From positions 5,068,593 through 5,132,592 of the forward strand of contig OZ021725.1 of NCBI GenBank assembly GCA_963978545.1: 64,000 nt of DNA, given 5' to 3'. The stretch is from Linyphia triangularis (lineage: Eukaryota; Arthropoda; Arachnida; Araneae; Linyphiidae). Shown here piece by piece: positions 13,116 through 24,416 of the stretch. The notes under the pieces are model-generated. The model saw nothing but the letters and a program-made list of their open reading frames with translations, searched no databases and was not told the DNA's origin. A program made the translations under genes and the position numbers. The first letter of the stretch is position 1. Each line of letters starts with the position of its first letter.

Positions 13116-13292
13116 TTGGTTGTTTTCAGATTATCTGGCGCCGTCAGCAACACGAGGGCTATAATGCGCCGAAGCATTCGTCATTAGACAAGCCGACATA
13201 CATTTACAAACACCCATGCCTTACACGGGACTCGAACCCGCAACCTCGTGGTCTAGAAGCTAGCACGCTAACCACTATACCGTTTGATCGGC
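13116..13292 (-). mobile_element. tRNA-derived SINE family 1 (copy with perfect TSD)
   Basis: Read on the minus strand the element has a tRNA-like head with a pol III A box (TAGTGGTTAGCGTGC) and B box (GGTTCGAGTCC), then a unique body ending 'gcgccagataatctgaaaacaacca'. A 14-bp duplication AAATAATTTATAGG flanks it (13102-13115, 13293-13306), showing target-primed insertion by a LINE machinery. At least fourteen more monomers occur in the window. The head is not a functional tRNA: it lacks a matching acceptor stem. Confidence 0.85.
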
Positions 13293-13306
13293 AAATAATT
13301 TATAGG

Positions 13307-13541
13307 ACATTGAAGTTGGATGAAAATACAACTTTTAAATTTTGTCGGGGACTGTCATGTCTCCTTAAGCGACAATTAGCAAAGTAGTTCAGCGGTATTG
13401 ACCAATGCCGGAAAATGCGGTTTTGGGAAGATTGACCACTCTATGCTGAATGTCGAGCAACATTTCAAAATGCATTATTTAAGAAAAACAAAGTCAAAAC
13501 CATCACAAAATATATATTTTACCCCCTCCGTCCTTAAAAAA
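13307..13541. other. Spacer between two SINEs
   Basis: No recognised feature. Confidence 0.3.
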
Positions 13542-13720
13542 GCCGACCAAACGGTATAGTGGTTAGCGTGCTAGCTTCTAGACCACGAGGTTGCGGGTTC
13601 GAGTCCCGTGTAAGGCATGGGTGTTTGTAAATGTATGTCGGCTTGTCTAATGACGAATGCTTCGGCGCATTATAGCCCTCGTGTTGCTGACGACGCCAGA
13701 TAATCTGAAAACAACCAACC
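13542..13720 (+). mobile_element. SINE family 1
   Basis: Full-length element from GCCGACCAAACGG to ACAACCAACC with intact A and B boxes. No clear target duplication recognised. Confidence 0.8.
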
Positions 13721-14118
13721 TTTCTCATAAAAATATAGTTCAATTTTACAACTTTGCATCAACATTTCAAAATTTCCAGTATATTTTACCCAGAACTGAG
13801 CGAGATTGTCTGAGATCCGTAGCAACGGCCATTCTACAACGGCCCACATAGGGATTGGCCAGTGTCAATCCAGTGGTCAACGTATCTGTGCTTCTGTAGT
13901 ACTGTCACAGTTCAACTTGTTTAAATTCTCAATAACACAAAATTTAAACTGATAAGGAAATTAAAGGGTAAAAAAATAATTTTATTCACGAGTGTTGAAT
14001 ATTTTTTACAATAACTAAAAGTCATCTGTGATAAAATAGTTGACCAAATATCAGGAGTTACGATTTTTTGTGCTGATATGTTGTTTGACAACAAGCATCT
14101 AAGCCACAAGTACTTTAG

Positions 14119-14307
14119 GCCGACCAAACGGTATAGTGGGTTAGAGTGCTAGCTTCTAGACCACGAGGTTGCGGGTTCGAGTCCCGTGTTAGGCATGGGT
14201 GTTTGTAAATGTATGTTGGCTTGTCTAATGACGAATGTTTCGGCTCATTATAGCCCTCGTGTTGCTGACCAGCGCCAGATAATCTGAATACAACCAAACA
14301 ACCAACC
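14119..14307 (+). mobile_element. SINE family 1
   Basis: Full-length, flanked by AAGTACTTTAG at 14108-14118 and 14308-14318. Confidence 0.85.
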
Positions 14308-14319
14308 AAGTACTTTAGT

Positions 14320-14770
14320 TTCGAGTAATTACCATAATAATAACATTTCCCAGTTTGGATTCGAACTGGACATTTGTCTAAAAATAAGTGTGATACACTT
14401 TCATCTACGAATCCTGAGCTACCAATTACTATAAATTCAATTTAAAAAATCATCAAAATTTCGTACAGTATGCCAATGATAAGGTTTAAAAAATGGTAAG
14501 CTATTTCAGAAAAAAGTAATTGAGTGGATCATTTACCTGAGCAGGATTCTGTTAAGTTGTCAAATTAAAAGTCAACACAGCAAAAATCCGAAACCTTCTC
14601 CCGCGCTATTTTTCATCTGATAGTGAGAAGTATATCGGTTGAAGAGATTTTTGTGGTCACACATTTTGACCAGATGGCCACCAACGCGCAATCCACTTGA
14701 TCCATAATCGAACGGATTTCCGCATCTGAACAACGTTCAAGAGGATCGAATAAAATGCATGATAACAATG
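14320..14770. other. Spacer with a weak tRNA-like remnant
   Basis: Near 14345-14430 the minus strand has a B-box-like 'gttcgaatcc' and an A-box-like 'ggtagctcagg' about 55 bases apart, possibly a decayed tRNA-derived repeat. Nothing else recognised. Confidence 0.25.
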
Positions 14771-14777
14771 TTAATAT

Positions 14778-15104
14778 CATAGACTTATTATTATCAATAG
14801 ACTGCGCGTTCCCACTTCAATCATACAACGAGAATGAAACCAAAATGAATCACAAAATTCGTCTATCAGTCACGTGGTTTTTAATTTAGCTACGTCGTAA
14901 AATTAATCCTTTATCTAATAATCTTATTATCCTTTATCGCCTGAGTGAGGAGAAACCCGCCAAATCTGCAACCCTGCTCCCAAAAAGCCGCCAAATCTGC
15001 AACACGCTCCCAAAAAGTCCCTACTCATGTGATTCATTTTGGTTTCATTCTCGTTGTATAATTGAAGTTTGAACGCGCAGTCTATTGATAATAATAAGTC
15101 TATG
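14778..15104 (+). mobile_element. P-superfamily-like MITE, copy 1
   Basis: 327 bp with long terminal inverted repeats starting CATAGACTTATTATTATCAA, flanked by a perfect 8-bp duplication GTTAATAT (14770-14777, 15105-15112). CATAG fits the CANRG terminus of P elements and not the YARNG terminus of hAT, although both make 8-bp duplications. The centre has a directly repeated 'cgccaaatctgcaac' block. A second copy is at 44613-44910. Non-coding. Confidence 0.7.
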
Positions 15105-15112
15105 GTTAATAT

Positions 15113-16585
<1,473 letters not shown>

Positions 16586-16590
16586 TTTAA

Positions 16591-17723
16591 GGTATCCGAC
16601 TACGTTGAAAAGGTCAATTTTTATGAAATTAAAATATTTTTTTTAATCCGGTTACTTTTTTGAACACATTTTTAACTTTCTGAAACAGTCTTTACTTTTT
16701 ATGTGCGTCAATTAGATGTGAAGTTATTCCAATTTTTATACGTTATGGTAGGTGTCAAAATCAACCGATAGTTGTATTCCGAAACCAAAACAATATGCTA
16801 TATCGTTATTTCCCCTTCATTTCTAACATTTTTCTTCTAAATTTTAAGTTAAAATACTTTATATTATGTTGCTAATATTTAGCCACAATATTTATTCGAT
16901 TATTATTTTATTTCCTTGATGTAAATGGCAACGAAATACGGAAGTATTTTCATAAGCTTTCTTGTTTACATCTAGTTTGTTTATCTTTTACGTTTCATCT
17001 GAAGTTCAATTTTTACGCTAAATTCGATATATTTTTACTACAATTTTGTTTAAAATTGGGATTAAGAGCCTCAAATAGAAAAAAAGTGCCACTATTGAGA
17101 AAAAAGAGGGTGCGAGTTACAAAAGTGGTGAATTTCACACATAAAACTTGTTAAAATAAAGTGAAACATAACTGAAAACTTTAAACGCGTTTTCTGCAGA
17201 ATGAGTTATTTGTTAAATAATGAGCTCGCAAATCCTGATTTGACAAAAAGTTGTTTAGATTTTTGAATGAAAATTTCAGAAAATACTTACTATTATATTA
17301 AGAAGGCAATGAACCAGAAATTTAGCATTAACATTTACTATTTTTTAATTTATAGCTGTTTTTGTAGAACGGTAGAGGTAATTTTTACAAAAATTCATAA
17401 ATACCAATTTATAATGTTCACAATTTTTCAACTATTTATAATATCTCTTATATTTTTGGTACATTGCCCTCTCTACTATCATAAATATATGGTTGCAAGA
17501 GGAATTTGGGATATGTATAATTGATTTTTTTGTAGCGTGTTTTTGCTTTATCGTAAAATTTCCTTAAAATTTGTCTAATACTGCTTTATTTTTATTAAAA
17601 AAAATTCTTTGCTTTATTTTTTGCTTTACTTCATACTTTTATATTACAAACTTCATAAAAAATTGCCTAAACTGTACTTAATGAGCCATTTTTAAAAAGT
17701 TGTTCCGAACGTAGTCGGATACC
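16591..17723. mobile_element. TTAA-flanked element with GGTATCCGACTACG termini
   Basis: 1133 bp flanked by TTAA (16587-16590, 17724-17727). The left end GGTATCCGACTACGTT is inverted at the right (..AACGTAGTCGGATACC). A TTAA target and GG terminus again suggest a Kolobok-type element. The interior is AT-rich; an 85-codon frame at 17267-17524 has no recognisable domain and low-complexity composition, so the element is probably non-autonomous. Confidence 0.65.
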
Positions 17724-18041
17724 TTAAAGTGTATAATGCGGGACAAAAAACCTACTGGGATGTAACTCATCTATGCAATAATTGGATTTTAACTTAAATT
17801 TGAATCTTGACGTTTTTATAAAAAGTTGGTAATTTTAAATAATTTAAAAACAAAATTATTTACAAAAATATTTCAGTTAAATTTTCAATTCTATAGTCGG
17901 TTTCTTATGTCAAATCATAGTTTATCGTCTGTTGTGAAATTTAAAATTTTAAATTACAAACTGAATTATGATTGGTGGAAGATTATACTCTTGAATGAAT
18001 AATTTTTATTTTCAGATACGTTAGTTTTCTAACACTTGTCA

Positions 18042-18222
18042 GCCGACCAAACGGTATAGTGGTTAGCGTGCTAGCTTCTAGACCGCGAGGTTGCGGGTTC
18101 GAGTCCCATGTTGGGCATGGGTGTTTGTAAATGTATGTTGGCTTGTCTAATGACGAATGTTTCGGCGCATTATAGCCCTCGTGTTGCTGACGGCGCCAGA
18201 TAATCTGAATACAACCAACCAA
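18042..18222 (+). mobile_element. SINE family 1
   Basis: Full-length, flanked by TCTAACACTTGTCA at 18028-18041 and 18223-18236. Confidence 0.85.
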
Positions 18223-18443
18223 TCTAACACTTGTCAAGTGTGAAACAATGCGAATCTAATTAAAAAGTTTAGGAAAAATTTGCCAATGTATACTAGGATT
18301 GAAATTTTTTTTCTATAACATAACATCGGCTTTTGAGTGAAAAGGTTCAAACTCCACTTTAAGTTTCACACCACTTTTCTGTATTTTCAAAACAGGAAAA
18401 GAATTCCCACATAGATAAGTAAAAGCTGCCGACTATATATTAA

Positions 18444-18868
18444 CCCTTTGCACTCTAAGCCTTTTTCGAACGGAGAAATCAGCAACTCGAGACATTTGAG
18501 GTTCGACTGGTGTTTATGGATTTGCTTCATAGAAACTTAACCTTTAACTGCTGTAAGCGGTCTGACAGACCGCGAGTCATATTTTGTGGAATGCTTCCAC
18601 CCCCTAAAATATCTCATCTTTGACTTTTATATTAATTTTTCTGATACTATGTTTCTTAAACTTTAAACTGATGTTCACAAATTTGTTTGGTGCAGTATGG
18701 ACCATGTGTTGCTCTTGCGCAAAAAACCTCAAACCACCCAACCACAGCAGTTAAAGGTTAACACAGCCATTGGCCATGCATCGAATTTCCGCATCACACC
18801 TAATGATCCTCACGTGGTTTGGCATCCAATCGTGTGGCGCCTGAGAGGCGCCACTGGAGTGCAAAGGG
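18444..18868. mobile_element. piggyBac-like MITE P1 with a nested MITE
   Basis: TTAA (18440-18443, 18869-18872) flanks ends CCCTTTGCACTC...GGAGTGCAAAGGG. CC..GG ends at TTAA are the piggyBac signature. Without the nested insertion (18541-18757 plus one TTAA) it is about 204 bp, matching the uninterrupted copy at 47368-47570. Confidence 0.75.
18541..18757. mobile_element. piggyBac-like MITE P2 nested in P1
   Basis: 217 bp, flanked by TTAA (18537-18540, 18758-18761), with perfect inverted ends CCTTTAACTGCTGT / ACAGCAGTTAAAGG. The empty site is visible in the other P1 copy near 47460, which lacks the insert. Confidence 0.75.
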
Positions 18869-18993
18869 TTAAAATATATTTTTCATTTCGACTTCTCTCT
18901 CAAAATCGCATGTGTACGATCGCACACACCTTAGGCCGACCCTGATAAATAGGATGATCCAACAAACGCATATCTCTCCGTTTCCTTTTAGAA

Positions 18994-19178
18994 TAATGCG
19001 ACCAAACGGTATAGTGGTTAGCGTGCTAGCTTCTAGACAGCGAGGTTGCGGGTTCCGAGTCCCGTGTAAGGCATGGGTGTTTGTAAATGTATGTTGACTT
19101 GTCAAATGACGAATGTTTCGGTGCATTATATCCCTCGTGTTGCTGACGGCTCCAGATAATCTGAAAACAACCAACCAA
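18994..19178 (+). mobile_element. SINE family 1
   Basis: tRNA head and body present, with a one-base insertion in the B box region ('gggttccgagtcc'). CCTTTTAGAA flanks it at 18984-18993 and 19179-19188. Confidence 0.8.
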
Positions 19179-19189
19179 CCTTTTAGAAA

Positions 19190-19505
19190 AAAGGAGATTT
19201 AATAACCGTAACCTTCTTTAACCCATACTCCAATTTTACTCTTATATTATTAAGTAAAACTTCAAAAATAAGTAAATACTTTTAATCAACGCTTATCCAC
19301 ATACTACATTCACTGGGTGAAAATATTGCTCAAAGAAGCGGGTGAAACGTCCGCAGATATGGACTCGTGTGAAAAGGCATGCGTTTGCGGGCCCGCGTCC
19401 GAGTCCGCACCGAGTGAAAGAGACCTTAGCCTCCAATTTTTTATTCAAAATGATTTTTAAAAAATTAATTTCTTACACGATGTTATCAAAAATTTAATTT
19501 TTCTT
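19190..19505. other. Spacer with a small CACTNGGTG palindrome
   Basis: No gene. Between about 19313 and 19423 a GC-richer piece starts CACTGGGTG and ends CACCGAGTG, perhaps a tiny MITE. Confidence 0.3.
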
Positions 19506-19509
19506 TTAA

Positions 19510-20484
19510 TATTGGGCAAATGACAATTATTTCTGATATATTATGAAAAGATTAAAAAAAAAATTAATGAAGAACCTTATGAAAAACTATATTGTGAGTG
19601 AATCTAACAGGGAAATGAAATACATCATTTGGATTTTCACTGACAACACAATCGGCGTGTAATTGAATTGAATATTGGGCAAATGACAATTATTACTGAT
19701 ATATTATGAAAAGATTAAAAAAAAAATTAATGAAGAACCTTATGAAAAACTATATTGTGAGTGAATCTAACAGGGAAATGAAATACATCATTTGGATTTT
19801 CACTGACAACACAATCGGCGTGTAATTGAATTGAATATTGGGCAAATGACAATTATTTCTGATATATTATGAAAAGATTAAAAAAAAATTAATGAAGAAC
19901 CTTATGAAAAACTATATTGTGAGTGAATCTAACAGGGAAATGAAATACATCATTTGGATTTTCACTGACAACACAATCGGCGTGTAATTGAATTGAATAT
20001 TGGGCAAATGACAATTATTTCTGATATATTATGAAAAGATTAAAAAAAAAATTAATGAAGAACCTTATGAAAAACTATATTGTGAGTGAATCTAACAGGG
20101 AAATGAAATACATCATTTGGATTTTCACTGACAACACAATCGGCGTGTAATTGAATTGAATATTGGGCAAATGACAATTATTTCTGATATATTATGAAAA
20201 GATTAAAAAAAAAATTAATGAAGAACCTTATGAAAAACTATATTGTGAGTGAATCTAACAGGGAAATGAAATACATCATTTGGATTTTCACTGACAACAC
20301 AATCGGCGTGTAATTGAATTGAATATTGGGCAAATGACAATTATTTCTGATATATTATGAAAAGATTAAAAAAAAATTAATGAAGAACCTTATGAAAAAC
20401 TATATTGTGAGTGAATCTAACAGGGAAATGAAATACATCATTTGGATTTTCACTGACAACACAATCGGCGTGTAATTGATTTGA
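19510..20484. repeat. Satellite array A, six units of 162-163 bp
   Basis: Units start at 19510, 19673, 19836, 19998, 20161 and 20324, each beginning TATTGGGCAAATGACAATTA and ending near 'aatcggcgtgtaattgaatt'. Units are almost identical; one-base length changes lie in an A run. A single diverged unit occurs inverted at about 38920-39050 inside a dispersed element. Confidence 0.92.
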
Positions 20485-20708
20485 GAATTACCATTAATCA
20501 AATCGATTATCTTCCTATTTTTTAACGTAAAGCCGATTCTGATGTCAGCGTGTACTTGGTGTTTGCATCTAATTTTAAATAATAGAAACATCCCTAGCTT
20601 AAAAATATACAGCAAACTACGTATCAAAATATATTTATTAAAAATGAGCGTGAATTTATGCATTCACGTTCAAGTATATTTTATTTCTTATTATTCCATA
20701 ACTAAACT
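20485..20708. repeat. Spacer between arrays A and B, part of dispersed element D
   Basis: Contains 'gatgtcagcgtgtacttggtgtttgcatctaa', which reappears inverted at about 38885-38915 ('gatgcaaacaccaagcacacgctgac'). The two arrays and this spacer therefore belong to one dispersed element. Confidence 0.55.
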
Positions 20709-22992
20709 TTGGCAACAGAAAAGAGTTCCGACAATGATCATTTAAGTTTCACAGTTCTTTCAATTACAACATCACTACGCAACGGAAACGTTGAATTGAC
20801 TGAATCACACTCCATAATGATATTTATGCATTTACATCCAATTAACTTTTATTCATTCCGATTAAGACCTTTTTGGCAACAGGAAAGAGTTTCGACAATG
20901 ATCATTTAAGTTTCACAGTTCTTTCAATTACAACATCACTACGCAACGGAAACGTTGAATTGACTGCATCACACTCCATAATGATATTTATGCATTTACA
21001 TCCAATTAACTTTTATTCATTCCGATTAAGACCTTTTTGGCAACAGGAAAGAGTTTCGACAATGATCATTTAAGTTTCACAGTTCTTTCAATTACAACAT
21101 CACTACGCAACGGAAACGTTGAATTGACTGCATCACACTCCATAATGATATTTATGCATTTACATCCAATTAACTTTTATTCATTCCGATTAAGACCTTT
21201 TTGGCAACAGGAAAGAGTTTCGACAATGATCATTTAAGTTTCACAGTTCTTTCAATTACAACATCACTACGCAACGGAAACGTTGAATTGACTGCATCAC
21301 ACTCCATAATGATATTTATGCATTTACATCCAATTAACTTTTATTCATTCCGATTAAGACCTTTTTGGCAACAGGAAAGAGTTTCGACAATGATCATTTA
21401 AGTTTCACAGTTCTTTCAATTACAACATCACTACGCAACGGAAACGTTGAATTGACTGCATCACACTCCATAATGATATTTATGCATTTACATCCAATTA
21501 ACTTTTATTCATTCCGATTAAGACCTTTTTGGCAACAGGAAAGAGTTTCGACAATGATCATTTAAGTTTCACAGTTCTTTCAATTACAACATCACTACGC
21601 AACGGAAACGTTGAATTGACTGCATCACACTCCATAATGATATTTATGCATTTACATCCAATTAACTTTTATTCATTCCGATTAAGACCTTTTTGGCAAC
21701 AGGAAAGAGTTTCGACAATGATCATTTAAGTTTCACAGTTCTTTCAATTACAACATCACTACGCAACGGAAACGTTGAATTGACTGCATCACACTCCATA
21801 ATGATATTTATGCATTTACATCCAATTAACTTTCATTCATTCCTATTAAAACCTTTTTGGCAACAGGAAAGAGTTTCAAGAATTATCGGTTAAGTTTCAC
21901 AGTTCTTTCAATTCACTACGCAACGGAAACGTTGAATTGACTGCATCACACTCCATAATGATATTTATGCATTTACATCCAATTAACTTTCATTCATTCC
22001 TATTAAAACCTTTTTGGCAACAGGAAAGAGTTTCAAGAATTATCGGTTAAGTTTCACAGTTCTTTCAATTCACTACGCAACGGAAACGTTGAATTGACTG
22101 CATCACACTCCATAATGATATTTATGCATTTACATCCAATTAACTTTCATTCATTCCTATTAAAACCTTTTTGGCAACAGGAAAGAGTTTCAAGAATTAT
22201 CGGTTAAGTTTCACAGTTCTTTCAATTCACTACGCAACGGAAACGTTGAATTGACTGCATCACACTCCATAATGATATTTATGCATTTACATCCAATTAA
22301 CTTTCATTCATTCCTATTAAAACCTTTTTGGCAACAGGAAAGAGTTTCAAGAATTATCGGTTAAGTTTCACAGTTCTTTCAATTCACTACGCAACGGAAA
22401 CGTTGAATTGACTGCATCACACTCCATAATGATATTTATGCATTTACATCCAATTAACTTTCATTCATTCCTATTAAAACCTTTTTGGCAACAGGAAAGA
22501 GTTTCAAGAATTATCGGTTAAGTTTCACAGTTCTTTCAATTCACTACGCAACGGAAACGTTGAATTGACTGCATCACACTCCATAATGATATTTATGCAT
22601 TTACATCCAATTAACTTTCATTCATTCCTATTAAAACCTTTTTGGCAACAGGAAAGAGTTTCAAGAATTATCGGTTAAGTTTCACAGTTCTTTCAATTCA
22701 CTACGCAACGGAAACGTTGAATTGACTGCATCACACTCCATAATGATATTTATGCATTTACATCCAATTAACTTTCATTCATTCCTATTAAAACCTTTTT
22801 GGCAACAGGAAAGAGTTTCAAGAATTATCGGTTAAGTTTCACAGTTCTTTCAATTCACTACGCAACGGAAACGTTGAATTGACTGCATCACACTCCATAA
22901 TGATATTTATGCATTTACATCCAATTAACTTTCATTCATTCCTATTAAAACCTTTTTGGCAACAGGAAAGAGTTTCAAGAATTATCGGTTAA
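20709..22992. repeat. Satellite array B, 164-bp then 157-bp units
   Basis: Seven units of 164 bp start at 20709 and every 164 bp to 21693; from 21857 eight units of 157 bp run to 22956 (the last partial). The second block lacks 'acaacat' and has linked changes (tcaagaattatcgg for tcgacaatgatcat; tcctattaaaa for tccgattaaga). Each unit includes 'ggcaacaggaaagagttt'. Repeated 66-codon frames in the 164-bp units are accidental. Confidence 0.93.
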
Positions 22993-22999
22993 AATTCCT

Positions 23000-23320
23000 T
23001 CACACACAGCATTACAGAATGAGGCAGCAGTGTAGTAGTGAGTCAGTTATCAAGGTAACCCTTACAGTAATAGTTTTAAACGTATATGAAAACTTGAAAC
23101 AAAATGAAGGGAGATTGAAAGTTCAGAATTGCAATTTAGCATTATTGATCCAGAAAAGATTTAAGATCTTTTCGTTTTTCTCTTCGGACATACAAAAAAT
23201 GGTTAAAACAACAACAAAAAATGTAAAGGTAAATGTTACCATAAAAGGATAAAAGGAGTTTATCAATAAATCCATGAAAAAGACATTTAAGATGATAACA
23301 AAACAAATATAATTTATTTA
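23000..23320. other. Spacer right of array B
   Basis: No recognised gene. A 98-codon frame reading out of the satellite to 23252 has no domain. Confidence 0.3.
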
Positions 23321-23322
23321 TT

Positions 23323-23385
23323 CTTCAAATCGTGATGCTCTTAACTGTAGTAACACCAGTATTCAATTTCTTCGCTTTGGCCATT
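23323..23385 (-). pseudogene. Possible decayed LITAF last exon
   Basis: On the minus strand, after a 'ttctctttcgcag' tract, one frame reads NGQSEEIEYWCYYS, then a stop, then EHHDLKNK. It can be laid over the last LITAF exon (GRSCKDVSHYCPAC..LLGTFK of gene B): the first knuckle cysteine is kept, the second is serine, and the frame is broken. The nucleotide match is weak and the preceding FWxPL block is unclear. It could be chance or an unrelated exon. Confidence 0.25.
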
Positions 23386-23389
23386 TCTG

Positions 23390-23900
23390 CGAAAGAGAAT
23401 AAAAACTATTATTTACAAGATATATAAATTCAATAATATCTAGATGATATCTAGATAATATCAAGATGATAAATAAAGCTGTAGTGCTTGCCTGAAGAGT
23501 TGGCTTTTACCACAACTCAGAGCAAAAAACATTAAAAGGTGTGAAGGCTAAGTAGGTGCTCGTATTCAAGTAGGACACAAGAAAGCACATAAAAGGGTGG
23601 AGAATATTTGTCATGTATGTGGCAATAATATAAATAAATTTTAAAATACAAATACTTTAAAGACAAAAAAAAATCGCAAACTTGTATGACCTATAAAATG
23701 AGTTAAAAGCAATATAAATTAAATTATAATATATTTCTCAAATTGTTGAAATTTCTAAAGATTTTTATTTCACAATAAAAGTGGTATTTTAACTGACCAG
23801 CAGGAAAAGAATTTCAATTCAGAAGAGACTTATGGAAGAAACACACTTCTAATCAGTAAAAGCAATAAAGTATGTTTTTTTATTAGAAAAAATCATAGCA
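23390..23900. other. Spacer
   Basis: AT-rich, no recognised feature before the LTR element. Confidence 0.3.
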
Positions 23901-23903
23901 TAT

Positions 23904-24364
23904 TGTTATGAATTTTTCCACTGAGGCGATGATGGCACAGTTTTTAAGATAAAACTACTATTTATTCCCTTCAGAAATATCACAAAAGTTATTTCAAGAA
24001 CAGTGCAATTACTATCAGACTTCAACACAAGTTCCAATAAAAGCAATTTCGAATTCAGCGATTATACAAGCTCACTCCAATAGGTAAACAAAGCGATCAG
24101 CTTTCAACGAAGTCCGAAGTCAATCTGAGAGCTTCCCGATCTCCGGTATTTTTATATAGCAGGCGCGTGAGAACAATCCCGAAATTTCCAGCCAATTCAT
24201 CGAAAAAGAAACATCTCGAAATTGCTCGATTGCTTTAGGTGTTGCCACCTTTTTCTAACCTGTATAATCGCTTTTAATAAATAAAATAAGATAAAAATAA
24301 ATTACAATAGAATTTTAAAATAATACGTCACTATTTACACTATATACAGACAATTTGTACAACA
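23904..24364 (-). repeat. 3' LTR of copy 1
   Basis: 461 bp, TG...CA ends. On the minus strand a TATATAAA box (24151-24158) is preceded by 5-bp-phased units GAA 24171, ATC 24176, GAA 24181, TTC 24186. Confidence 0.85.
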
Positions 24365-24416
24365 TTTCCCCCTTCTTAAAGACTGCACGTCCCGGGCAGT
24401 GAAGTCCTTAAGCCCT

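Noticed and set aside
13542..13620. tRNA gene at SINE heads (and similar at all SINE copies)
   Set aside because: A and B boxes are present but the acceptor stem does not close and the sequence continues into a SINE body with target duplications.
17267..17524. 85-codon frame inside the TTAA element
   Set aside because: AT-driven hydrophobic composition and no transposase motif.
20709..21893. Seven repeated 66-codon frames
   Set aside because: The same accidental frame in each 164-bp satellite unit; disappears in the 157-bp units.
19510..22992. Regularly spaced repeats considered as a CRISPR array
   Set aside because: Units are contiguous head-to-tail without unique spacers, unit length is about 160 bp, and the DNA is eukaryotic.
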